The notes beneath the pieces are model-generated. The model made no database searches. It was not told the origin of the DNA and saw nothing but the letters and a program-made list of their open reading frames with translations. A program made the position numbers and the translations under genes. From VBDM01 sp035651815 (lineage in GTDB: Bacteria; Pseudomonadota; Gammaproteobacteria; Burkholderiales; SG8-39), in contig DASRFB010000124.1 in the NCBI GenBank assembly GCA_035651815.1, positions 16,956-80,955 on the forward strand: DNA of 64,000 nucleotides. Direction: 5' to 3'. Position 1 is the stretch's first letter. Every line of letters starts with the position of its first letter. This document shows positions 35,536-43,544 of this stretch, piece by piece.

Positions 35536-37059
35536 ATGAGGCGGTCCGGCACGCGCCGCGCGCTCGCGCGGTCGTTCATCCTGGCGTTCCTGGCGCTCGC
35601 GTCGAGCATGGCGGGCGCGGCCGAGCCCGCGCGCCTTCCCGCGACGCTGCGCAAGGCCCTCGGCGCGGCCGGTATCCCGGGCGCCGCGACGGCGGTCTAC
35701 GTCCAGGACGTCGCCGCGCGCACGCCGATGCTCTCGTACAACGCTTCGCGGCCGATGAACCCGGCCTCGGCCGCGAAGCTCGTGACGACGTACGCGGCGC
35801 TCGAGATGCTCGGTCCTTCCTTCACCTGGAAGACCGAGGCGTACGCCGACGGGCCGACGCGGGGCGACGTTCTCGACGGTGACCTGGTGCTGCGCGGCAC
35901 GGGCGATCCGAAGCTCACGATCGAGAATTTCTGGCTGCTGCTGCGCGCGCTGCGCGAGCGCGGGCTGCGCGAGATCCGCGGCGATCTCGTCCTCGACCGC
36001 GGCTACTTCGCCGCCGGGCCCTACGATCCCGGAAAATTCGACAACGAGCCCGCGCGCGCGTACAACGTCGGCCCGGACGCGCTGCTCGTGAACTTCAACG
36101 CGATCCGCTTCCATTTCGTCCCGGACCTGGAAAGCAAGTCGCTGCGCGTGATCCCGGAGCCCCGCCCGGCACAGCTCGAGCTGCGCGCCCCGGTGGCCTT
36201 GTCCGACGCGCCGTGCGGCGACTGGCGCTCGCAGATCAAAGCGCAATTCGAGTCGAACGACGCGAGCGCCCGCGTGACTTTCGGCGGCACCTATCCCGCC
36301 GCGTGCGGCGAGAACACCTGGAACGTCGCCCTGCTCTCGCACGACTCCTACGTCTGGGGCCTGTTCCGGGAGCTGTGGCAGGAGCTCGGTGGCTCGTTCA
36401 AGGGCGGCGTGCGCGGCGGCACCGTTCCGCCCGGCGCGCGCCTGCTCTACAGCGCCGAGTCGCCGCCGCTCTCGGAAGTCGTGCGCGACATCAACAAGTT
36501 CTCCAACAACGTGATGGCGCGCCAGCTGTTCCTCACCTTGTCGGCCGAGGCGCTGCACGTGCCCGGCGGCGAGCGTCTGTCCGAGCGACTGGTCCGGGAC
36601 TGGGCCCTGCGCAAGGGCATCGCCGCCGATGAGATCGCCCTGGAGAACGGCGCCGGCCTGTCGCGCAGCGACCGCATCAGCGCGATGACGTTCGGCAAGC
36701 TGCTCGTCGCGGCCTGGCACAGCCCGGTCATGGCCGAGCTCGTCGCGTCGATGCCCGTCGTCGCCGCCGACGGCACCATGCGCAGGCGCCTGCACGGGAC
36801 GGACGTCGCCGGGCAGGCGCACGTCAAGACGGGAACGCTCGCCGGCGTGCGCACCCTCGCGGGTTACGTGCTCGCGCGCGACGGCCGCAGGTTCGTCGTC
36901 GTATTCCTGATCAACCATCCGAACGCCGCCGCCGCCGAGGCGGCGCAGGACCAGCTGCTGCGCTGGGTCTACGACGCCGGCCGCGGCGCGGCGCGCCCGA
37001 CCGCACGTGGCAAGCGAGCCGCGTATCGATCCGAGGACCGACCGCAAATCCGCGAATAA
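35536..37059 (+). CDS. dacB: D-alanyl-D-alanine carboxypeptidase/endopeptidase (PBP4 type)
   Basis: A periplasmic penicillin-binding protein of peptidase family S13 that trims or cuts peptidoglycan cross-links. It is 507 residues from the ATG at 35536, with a signal peptide (FILAFLALASSMAGAAE). The three active-site motifs are clear: SxxK in NPASAAKLVTTYAAL (about residue 78), SxN in KFSNNVMARQ, and KTG in HVKTGTLAGVRT. The frame is open from 35470 but that start would precede the signal peptide. The tail (GRGAARPTARGKRAAYRSE) is a basic extension. Confidence 0.94.
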   Translation: MRRSGTRRALARSFILAFLALASSMAGAAEPARLPATLRKALGAAGIPGAATAVYVQDVAARTPMLSYNASRPMNPASAAKLVTTYAALEMLGPSFTWKTEAYADGPTRGDVLDGDLVLRGTGDPKLTIENFWLLLRALRERGLREIRGDLVLDRGYFAAGPYDPGKFDNEPARAYNVGPDALLVNFNAIRFHFVPDLESKSLRVIPEPRPAQLELRAPVALSDAPCGDWRSQIKAQFESNDASARVTFGGTYPAACGENTWNVALLSHDSYVWGLFRELWQELGGSFKGGVRGGTVPPGARLLYSAESPPLSEVVRDINKFSNNVMARQLFLTLSAEALHVPGGERLSERLVRDWALRKGIAADEIALENGAGLSRSDRISAMTFGKLLVAAWHSPVMAELVASMPVVAADGTMRRRLHGTDVAGQAHVKTGTLAGVRTLAGYVLARDGRRFVVVFLINHPNAAAAEAAQDQLLRWVYDAGRGAARPTARGKRAAYRSEDRPQIRE

Positions 37060-37082
37060 TTCGCTCCCGCGGGGCTCGTTTG

Positions 37083-37112
37083 TTGCTCCGGCGTTTCCCT
37101 ATGCGATATCAT
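37083..37112 (+). promoter_or_regulatory. Sigma-70 promoter of the outer-membrane barrel gene
   Basis: -35 TTGCTC (37083-37088), an 18-base spacer, and -10 TATCAT (37107-37112), 50 bases before the ATG at 37163. It stands in the 103-base gap after dacB. Confidence 0.6.
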
Positions 37113-37162
37113 CGGTCGGTCGAGGCAGACACGTTTTCAACGCCAACGAATCAGGGAGCCCG

Positions 37163-37828
37163 ATGAAAAATCTCACATGGCCGTGTGTCGTGGCCGCGTT
37201 GCTCGCCGGTTCTAGCTCGTTCTCCTACGCGCAGGACAAGAACGCGCTCGAGGGCGCCTACGTCGGCCTCGGCGCCGGTGCGACGCGCGCGCGATTCGTG
37301 CAGGACGATTTCGCGACCGGGCTGTCGGGCATCGAAGAGAGCAAGGACGGAACCGACAAAGGCTACAAGCTGACCTTCGGCGCCAAGCTGAGCCGCTACT
37401 GGGCGCTCGAGGTGGGTCGGACCAGCTTCGGCAAGTTCTCGCACACCTACGACGGCACCGGCAGCGGCATCGGCTCCGTCGTCGAGACCTACAAGTCGGC
37501 CGGGTGGTGGGGCAGCGTGCTCGCGATCCTTCCCATCGGCAACAGCTTCTCGCTCTTCGGTCGCCTCGGTGAGATGAAGTCGGTCACGACGACCGAATCG
37601 ACCAACGCGACCGGCACGATCATCGATACGCTGGCGGCCAACGGCGTGCCCGTGAGCGGCACGAAGAGCAAGCTCAGCACCATTCTCGGGGTCGGCATGC
37701 AGATCGATTTCCCCGGGAAGCTCGGCCTGCGCATCGAGGCCGAGGACTACGGCACTGTGGGCGATTCCGACAACACCGGCCGCGCCCGCATGCGGATGGC
37801 CACCGCGAGCCTGATGTACCGCTTCTGA
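37163..37828 (+). CDS. Small outer-membrane beta-barrel protein (OmpA-like/OprF-type barrel)
   Basis: A 221-residue protein with a signal peptide (MKNLTWPCVVAALLAGSSSFSYAQD) and alternating beta strands typical of an eight-stranded barrel. Strands include AYVGLGAGATRARF, YKLTFGAKLSRYWALEVGR, and the C-terminal strand ending MASLMYRF-like TASLMYRF, whose terminal phenylalanine is the BAM recognition signal. It resembles the OMP_b-brl family. No peptidoglycan-binding domain is present. Function unknown; a structural or stress-related surface protein is possible. It is transcribed alone from a good promoter. Confidence 0.85.
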   Translation: MKNLTWPCVVAALLAGSSSFSYAQDKNALEGAYVGLGAGATRARFVQDDFATGLSGIEESKDGTDKGYKLTFGAKLSRYWALEVGRTSFGKFSHTYDGTGSGIGSVVETYKSAGWWGSVLAILPIGNSFSLFGRLGEMKSVTTTESTNATGTIIDTLAANGVPVSGTKSKLSTILGVGMQIDFPGKLGLRIEAEDYGTVGDSDNTGRARMRMATASLMYRF

Positions 37829-37835
37829 GCGGCCC

Positions 37836-37859
37836 GCGCGCCGCGCGAAGGCGGCGCGC
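37836..37859. terminator. GC-rich hairpin between convergent barrel gene and ubiD
   Basis: A 9-bp stem (GCGCGCCGC / GCGGCGCGC) with loop GCGAAG lies 8 bases after the barrel gene stop and 11 bases before the ubiD stop. There is no T-tract, so termination may be weak. Confidence 0.4.
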
Positions 37860-37869
37860 CGCCGGCGCC

Positions 37870-39348
37870 TCAGAGTCCCAGGTCCTTCCACATCGCGTCG
37901 ACGCGGCGCTTGACCGACTCGTCCATGGCGATCGGTCTGCCCCAGACGCGCGCCGTCTCCGCGGGACCCTTGTGGGTCGCGTCGAGGCCCATCTTCGAGC
38001 CGAGTCCGGCGGCCGGGCTCGCGAAGTCCAGGTAATCGATCGGCGTGTTCTCGACGATCGTGGTGTCGCGCGCGGCGTCCACGCGCGTCGCGACCGCCCA
38101 GACGATCTGCTTCCAGTCGCGGACGTCGACGTCGTCGTCGACGACCACGATGAACTTCGTGTACGTGAACTGCCGCAGGGCGCTCCAGATACCGAGCATG
38201 ACGCGCCTCGCGTGCCCGGGATACTGCTTCCTGATGCTCGCGACCGCGAGCCGGTACGAGCACGCCTCGGGCGGCAGGTAGAAGTCGACGATCTCGGGAA
38301 GCTGCTTCTGCAGGATCGGGACGAAGATCTCGTTCAGCGCGGCGCCCAGCACGGCGGGCTCGTCGGGCGGGCGCCCGGTGTAGGTGGAATGGTAGAGCGG
38401 GTCCCGGCGCGTCGTGACGCGCCGCACGGTGAAGACCGGAAACCGCTCGCGCTCGTTGTAGTAGCCGGTGTGGTCGCCGAAGGGTCCCTCCTCGGCCGTC
38501 TCGCCGGGGCGGATCTCGCCCTCGAGCACGATCTCGGAGGCCGCCGGCACGTGGAGATCGCTGCCGAGGCACTTCGCGGTCTCGGTCTTCGCGTTGCGCA
38601 GCAGGCCCGCGAACTCGTATTCCGAGAGCGTATCGGGCACGGGCGTGACGGCGGCGAGTATCGTCGCGGGATCGGCGCCGAGCGCGACCGCAACCGGGAA
38701 AGGCTCGCCCGGGTGCGCCGCGCAGTGGTCGGCGAAGTCGAGCGCGCCGCCGCGGTGCGCGAGCCAGCGCATGATGAGCTTGTCGCGCGCGATGAGCTGC
38801 TGGCGGTAGACGCCGATATTCTGCCGCGTCTTGCGCGGGCCGCGCGTCACCGTCAGGCCCCAGGTGAGGAGCGGCCCGGCGTCGCCGGGCCAGCACGTCT
38901 GCAGCGGCAGCCGCGACAGGTCCACGTCGGAGCCTTCGCGGACGATCTCCTGGCACGGCGGCGAGCGCACCTCTTTCGGCGCCATGTGCATCACCTGCCG
39001 GCCGATCGGCAGCCAGCGCTCGAGCGCGTCGCGGACGCCTTTGGGCGGCTCGGGCTCCTTCAGGAACGCGAGCAGCGTTCCGATCTCCCGCAGCGAGGCG
39101 ACCGGATCGACCGCGGCGTCGGCGCCCATCGCCAGCGCCACGCGCCGCACCGTGCCGAACAGGTTCGCGACCACGGGAATCGAATGCCCGGACGGACGCT
39201 CGAAGACGAGCGCCGGACCGCCCGCGCGCAGCACGCGGTCGCAGATCTCGGTCATCTCCAGGCGCGGGTCCACTTCGGCGCGCACGCGCTTCGCCTCGCC
39301 GAGCGCCTCGAGCCGCGCGAGGAACGCACGCAGGTCGCGGTCGGCCAC
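37870..39348 (-). CDS. ubiD: 4-hydroxy-3-polyprenylbenzoate decarboxylase UbiD
   Basis: A prenylated-FMN-dependent decarboxylase of ubiquinone synthesis. It is 492 residues from a GTG at 39348 whose G is shared with the TAG stop of the SDR gene upstream. Landmarks are LQTCWPGDAGPLLTWGLTVT, NIGVYRQQLIARDKLIMRW, the glutamate-rich EEGPFGDHTGYYN, and DDDVDVRDWKQIVWAV near the C-terminus. It needs prFMN from UbiX, whose gene is not in the window. It is third in the ubiA-SDR-ubiD run. Confidence 0.95.
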   Translation of the reverse strand: MADRDLRAFLARLEALGEAKRVRAEVDPRLEMTEICDRVLRAGGPALVFERPSGHSIPVVANLFGTVRRVALAMGADAAVDPVASLREIGTLLAFLKEPEPPKGVRDALERWLPIGRQVMHMAPKEVRSPPCQEIVREGSDVDLSRLPLQTCWPGDAGPLLTWGLTVTRGPRKTRQNIGVYRQQLIARDKLIMRWLAHRGGALDFADHCAAHPGEPFPVAVALGADPATILAAVTPVPDTLSEYEFAGLLRNAKTETAKCLGSDLHVPAASEIVLEGEIRPGETAEEGPFGDHTGYYNERERFPVFTVRRVTTRRDPLYHSTYTGRPPDEPAVLGAALNEIFVPILQKQLPEIVDFYLPPEACSYRLAVASIRKQYPGHARRVMLGIWSALRQFTYTKFIVVVDDDVDVRDWKQIVWAVATRVDAARDTTIVENTPIDYLDFASPAAGLGSKMGLDATHKGPAETARVWGRPIAMDESVKRRVDAMWKDLGL

Positions 39349-40136
39349 TAGACCACCGTGGCCGCGGCGCCGCCATCCATCGGGATGTTGGCGCCGGTCA
39401 CGTAGCTCGCGCGGTCCGAGGCGAGGAACACCGCCACCGCCGCGATCTCCTCCGGAGTGCCGTAGCGGCCGAGCGGGATCGACTGCTCGCCGCGCCGCCG
39501 CGCCTCGTCGGGCGATATGCCGGCGGTCCTGCCCTCCGCCTCGAAGCGCCCGGTCACGCGCTCGGTCAGCGTGACGCCCGGATTGATCGCGTTCACGCGC
39601 ACGCCCTTCTTGCCGTACGCGGCCGCGAGCCCGGCCGAGAGCAGCATGAGCGCGGCGTTCGCCGCGCCGCCCGCGAGGTGCGCGGGGCTCGCGATCTTGC
39701 CCCCCTGGCCGACGATGTTGACGATCGCGCCGCGGCCGCGCGCCGCCATGCCCGGCAGCACGGCCTGCATCGCGTGCACGTAGGTGAAGTACTTCGCGTC
39801 CATCGCGTCGTGCCACGCCTGCATGTCGAGCTCCTCGGGCGAATGCCGCCTCGCCGCGCCCGCCGAGTTCACGAGGACGTCGATCGCGCCCGCGCGGCGC
39901 TCGAGCTCGGCCACTGCCGCCATCGCGCCGCGCGGGTCGCCCAGGTCGGCGGCGATCGACGTCACGTCGTGTCCTTTCGCCCGCAGCTTCGCCTCGGCCG
40001 CCGCCAGATTGTCGCGACTGCGCGAAGCGATCGCGACGCGCGCGCCTTCCGCGGCGAACGCGCCGGCGCAGGCCAGGCCGATCCCCTTGCTGCCGCCGGT
40101 GACGAGCACGACACGCCCCTTCAGACCGAGATCCAC
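39348..40136 (-). CDS. SDR-fold protein lacking the catalytic tetrad
   Basis: A 262-residue short-chain dehydrogenase/reductase-fold protein. The cofactor motif TGGSKGIG (13-20) and VNSAGA (89-94) are intact and fit NAD(P) binding. The catalytic Asn-Ser-Tyr-Lys set is missing: the Asn position is Lys115 (MDAKYF), and the region of Ser reads NIVGQGG. The Tyr-x-x-x-Lys region reads PAHLAGGAANAAL (151-163), with no tyrosine or lysine. The C-terminal IPMDGG is normal. The start GTG at 40136 overlaps the ubiA end by 16 bases. Its place between ubiA and ubiD hints at a ubiquinone-related or regulatory role, but this is inference. Confidence 0.88.
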   Translation of the reverse strand: MDLGLKGRVVLVTGGSKGIGLACAGAFAAEGARVAIASRSRDNLAAAEAKLRAKGHDVTSIAADLGDPRGAMAAVAELERRAGAIDVLVNSAGAARRHSPEELDMQAWHDAMDAKYFTYVHAMQAVLPGMAARGRGAIVNIVGQGGKIASPAHLAGGAANAALMLLSAGLAAAYGKKGVRVNAINPGVTLTERVTGRFEAEGRTAGISPDEARRRGEQSIPLGRYGTPEEIAAVAVFLASDRASYVTGANIPMDGGAAATVV

Positions 40137-41017
40137 GGATAGAGTCCTTTCGTCGCGAAGTCGGCGAAGATTCCGGCGAAGACCACCGCGCCGACCCAGT
40201 TGTTCTGGTTGAACGCCTTGAAGCACGCGTCGCGATCGCGCGTGCGGACGAGGCGGTAATGGTGGAGCATGAGGGCGCCCGCGACGGCGAGGCCGCCGTA
40301 GTACAGCGGGCCCATGCGGTAATGCGTCCCGATGCCGGCGAGCACCGCCAGCGTGGCCGCGTAGCAGATCATCACCGCGGCGACGTCGAAGCGGCCGAAC
40401 GTGATCGCGGCCGTCTTGATACCGATGCGCACGTCGTCGTCGCGGTCGACCATCGCGTATTCGGTGTCGTACGCGACCGCCCAGAAGATGTTCGCGAGCA
40501 GAAGCATCCACGCGACCGCCGGCACGATCCCCAGGACGGCCGCGTACCCCATGGGAATTCCGAAGCCGAAGGCGATGCCCAGGTAGGCCTGGGGCAAGGC
40601 GAGGAAGCGCTTGGTGAGCGGATAGGTCGCGGCGAGCCCCAGGGCCGCGAACGACAGGATGATCGCGAGACGATCGAGCGTCAGGACGAGCCCGAAAGCC
40701 GCGAGCGACAGAAGCGCGGCGAGGACGAGCGCCTCGCCGCGCCCGAGCGCGCCGGCCGCGAGCGGCCGCTCGCGCGTGCGCTTCACCTTGGCGTCGTATC
40801 GCCAGTCGGCGATATCGTTCATCACGCAACCCGCCGAGCGCATCAGCAGCGTGCCGAGCATGAAGATCCATACGATCCAGGCGTCCGGGCGTCCCGCCGA
40901 CGCGAACCACAGGGCCCACAGCGTGGGCCACAGCAGCAGCAGCGTGCCGATCGGCTTGTCGAGGCGCATCAGGCGCTCGTACAGCGTGATGCGGTCGGCG
41001 ATGGCGCGCAATCTCAT
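40121..41017 (-). CDS. ubiA: 4-hydroxybenzoate octaprenyltransferase UbiA
   Basis: An inner-membrane prenyltransferase attaching the polyprenyl tail to 4-hydroxybenzoate. It is 298 residues with about eight to nine membrane helices. Both Mg-diphosphate motifs are present: NDIADWRYD (about residues 66-74) and DTEYAMVDRDDD (about 184-195). The N-terminus RLMRLDKPIGTLLLLWPTLWAL is typical. Two other ubiquinone-type enzymes are encoded downstream with overlapping ends. Confidence 0.97.
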   Translation of the reverse strand: MRLRAIADRITLYERLMRLDKPIGTLLLLWPTLWALWFASAGRPDAWIVWIFMLGTLLMRSAGCVMNDIADWRYDAKVKRTRERPLAAGALGRGEALVLAALLSLAAFGLVLTLDRLAIILSFAALGLAATYPLTKRFLALPQAYLGIAFGFGIPMGYAAVLGIVPAVAWMLLLANIFWAVAYDTEYAMVDRDDDVRIGIKTAAITFGRFDVAAVMICYAATLAVLAGIGTHYRMGPLYYGGLAVAGALMLHHYRLVRTRDRDACFKAFNQNNWVGAVVFAGIFADFATKGLYPWISV

Positions 41018-41045
41018 GGCGGGGGAATTCTAGCGCGCCGGACGC

Positions 41046-43109
41046 TCATGCCCGCAGGAACTCGACGCGGCCGCCGAGCCAGCGATCGAGGTGACGTTGG
41101 GCGGATCCCGGGTGCTCGTCGAGCAGCCGCTCGGCAGCGCCGCTCGCGAGCTCGACCAGGTCCGCGTCGGCGACGAGGTCCGCGAAGCGCAGCAGCGGAG
41201 CGCCGCTCTGGCGCGAACCGAGCACCTCGCCCGGTCCGCGCAGCGCCAGGTCCTCGCGCGCGATCGCGAAGCCGTCGGTGTTCTCGTAGATGACGCGCAG
41301 GCGCCGGCGCGCCGCGTCTCCGGGCGGGTTCTGGAACAGCAGCACGCACACCGACTGCTCCGCGCCGCGGCCGACGCGGCCGCGCAGCTGGTGGAGCTGC
41401 GCCAGGCCGAAGCGTTCGGCGTGCTCGATCACCATGAGCGAGGCGTTCGGGACGTCGACGCCCACCTCGACGACGGTGGTCGCGACCAGCAGCTGGATCT
41501 CCCCCGACACGAACGCCGCCATCGTCGCCGCCTTCTCCGCGGGCTTCAGCTTTCCGTGGAGCAGCCCCACCCGCAGATCGGAGAGCTCGGCACCGAGGGC
41601 CGCGTGCGTCTCGAGGACGGTCTGCAGCTGCAGCTGCTCCGATTCCTCGATCAGCGGGCAGATCCAGTACGCCTGGCGCCCCGCGCGGCAGGCCTCGCGG
41701 ATGCGCCGCACCACCTCGGCGCGACGCGAGTCCGCCACGAGCTTGGTGATCACCGGCCGGCGCCCCGGCGGCAGCTCGTCGATCACCGAGACATCGAGAT
41801 CGGCATAGAAGCTCATCGCGAGCGTCCGCGGAATCGGCGTGGCGCTCATCATGAGCACGTGCGGCTCGGCGCCCTTCGCCCGCAACGCCAGCCGCTGCTC
41901 GACGCCGAAGCGGTGCTGCTCGTCGACGATGGCGAGCCCGAGCGCACGCAGCCGCGCCTTCTCCTGGATGAGCGCGTGCGTCCCGACGACGACCGGGGCC
42001 TCGCCGGACGAGGCCGCGGCGAGCGCCGCCTTTCTCTCCCTGGCCGACTGACCTCCGCCCAGCCACGCGACCGGAAGGCCGAGCGGCCCGAGCCATTCGG
42101 CGAACTTGCGGTAATGCTGCTCGGCGAGGATCTCGGTGGGCGCCATCACGGCCGCCTGCAGGCCGTGCTCGACGGCGCGCAGCGCGGCGAGCACGGCGAC
42201 CACGGTCTTGCCGCTGCCGACGTCGCCCTGGAGCAGCCGGTGCATCGGATGCGGCTGGGCGAGGTCGCGCTCGATCTCGCTCCAGGCGCGGCCTTGCGCG
42301 CCGGTCAGGCGAAACGGCAGCCGCTCGACCAGCGCCGCGGTGTGCGTGCGCTTCGGGGCGAGCGCGCGGGCGGCCCTCGCCTTGCGCTCGCGGTAGTGCC
42401 TGCGCATCGACAACTGCTGCGCGAGCAGCTCGTCGAACTTGACGCGCCGCCACGCCGGCTCGGTGCGCGCGAGCAGGTCGTGGCTGTCCGCGCCGGGCAG
42501 CGGGTGGTGGAGCGCATCGATCGCTTCGCGAAAGCCGCACAGCCCCAGGCGCGCGAGCAGCTCCGGGGGCAGGGTCTCGTCGAGCGCCGCGCGTCCGAGC
42601 GCGCTCGCGATGGCGCGCCTGAGGTCGGCTTGCGACAGCCCCGCGGTCGTCGGATAGATCGGCGTGAGCGCCGTCGGCAGCGGCGACTCGCCGCGCAGGA
42701 CGCGGAAGCGCGGATGGATCATCTCGCCGCCGAAGAAGCCCGAGCGCAGCTCGCCGAAGGCGCGCACCCTGACCCCGGGGGCCAGCGCCTTCACCTGGCT
42801 CGCCCAGAACCTGAAGAACCTGAACACCACCTCGCCCGACTCGTCCGCGACGCGGCAGACGAGCTGGCGCTTCGGACGGTACGCGATGTCGGTGGAGCGC
42901 ACCACGCCTTCGACCTGGACCGCCGCGCCCGACGGCGCGCCGGCGATAGGCGTGATGCGCGTCTCGTCCTCGTAACGCAGCGGCAGATGCAGAACGAGAT
43001 CGAATTCGCGGCGGATGCCGAGGCGCTCGAGCCGCTTCGCGGCGGAGGACGCTTCGCGCGAAGGCGGACGGACGCGGGCGTCGGCGGCGTTGCGGGCGCT
43101 CTTCGACAA
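41046..43109 (-). CDS. recG: ATP-dependent DNA helicase RecG
   Basis: RecG remodels stalled forks and branched DNA. It has the wedge/OB domain (LHLPLRYEDETRITPI to HPRFRV), then helicase motifs: Walker A LLQGDVGSGKTVVA, DEQH box VDEQHRFGVEQR, SATPIPRTLAMSF, and the C-terminal QLRGRVGRG with the TRG-like ENTDGFAIAREDLALRGPGE split over its normal length. I prefer the TTG at 43109 (687 residues, near the family norm). The ATG at 43208 would overlap the divergent TPR gene and add an Arg/Ser-rich extension. No ribosome-binding site is obvious, so the start is uncertain. Confidence 0.95.
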   Translation of the reverse strand: MSKSARNAADARVRPPSREASSAAKRLERLGIRREFDLVLHLPLRYEDETRITPIAGAPSGAAVQVEGVVRSTDIAYRPKRQLVCRVADESGEVVFRFFRFWASQVKALAPGVRVRAFGELRSGFFGGEMIHPRFRVLRGESPLPTALTPIYPTTAGLSQADLRRAIASALGRAALDETLPPELLARLGLCGFREAIDALHHPLPGADSHDLLARTEPAWRRVKFDELLAQQLSMRRHYRERKARAARALAPKRTHTAALVERLPFRLTGAQGRAWSEIERDLAQPHPMHRLLQGDVGSGKTVVAVLAALRAVEHGLQAAVMAPTEILAEQHYRKFAEWLGPLGLPVAWLGGGQSARERKAALAAASSGEAPVVVGTHALIQEKARLRALGLAIVDEQHRFGVEQRLALRAKGAEPHVLMMSATPIPRTLAMSFYADLDVSVIDELPPGRRPVITKLVADSRRAEVVRRIREACRAGRQAYWICPLIEESEQLQLQTVLETHAALGAELSDLRVGLLHGKLKPAEKAATMAAFVSGEIQLLVATTVVEVGVDVPNASLMVIEHAERFGLAQLHQLRGRVGRGAEQSVCVLLFQNPPGDAARRRLRVIYENTDGFAIAREDLALRGPGEVLGSRQSGAPLLRFADLVADADLVELASGAAERLLDEHPGSAQRHLDRWLGGRVEFLRA

Positions 43110-43162
43110 TGGGCAGCGTATAGTTGCGGGCCGCGCCGACAGCGACCCGGGAACCGCGGACT

Positions 43163-43168
43163 TATAAT
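43163..43168 (+). promoter_or_regulatory. -10 box (TATAAT) upstream of the TPR-transporter pair
   Basis: A perfect TATAAT 33 bases before the TPR gene ATG. No recognisable -35 box lies 16-18 bases upstream, so an activator or extended contacts may be needed. It sits in the divergent gap with recG (43110-43201). Confidence 0.4.
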
Positions 43169-43201
43169 CGCTCCGGAGCGGGCGGTCCGACTCCATCTTA
43201 A

Positions 43202-43543
43202 ATGACATCCTCCGTCATCGCCAATCTGCAGAAGCTGATCGGGACGCCGCGCGACGGCGCGCTGCTGCGATACTCGCTGGGCAACGAATATCTCAAGTCC
43301 GGCGATGCCGACAGCGCCGCCGCGCAGCTGCGCGAAGCGGTGAGCCGCGACGCCGGGTATTCCGCGGCGTGGAAGCTGCTCGGCAAGGCCCTCGCCGACT
43401 GCGGACGCCTCGCCGACGCGCTCGCCGCCTACCGCGAAGGCATCGCCGTCGCCGAGCGCAAAGGCGACAAGCAGGCCGCCAAGGAGATGACGGTGTTCTC
43501 GCGCCGGATCGAAAAGCAGCTCGAAGCCGGGCGCGACCGCTGA
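43202..43543 (+). CDS. Small TPR-repeat protein
   Basis: A 113-residue cytoplasmic protein made of about two and a half tetratricopeptide repeats: LLRYSLGNEYLKSGDADSAA at about 21-40, then AAWKLLGKALADCGRLADAL (54-73), and a charged C-terminal helix. TPRs mediate protein binding; the partner is unknown. It lies one base before the KimA-like transporter gene, so the two are almost certainly co-transcribed and may act together. Similar small TPR proteins are common in betaproteobacteria without a known role. Confidence 0.88.
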   Translation: MTSSVIANLQKLIGTPRDGALLRYSLGNEYLKSGDADSAAAQLREAVSRDAGYSAAWKLLGKALADCGRLADALAAYREGIAVAERKGDKQAAKEMTVFSRRIEKQLEAGRDR

Positions 43544-43544
43544 C

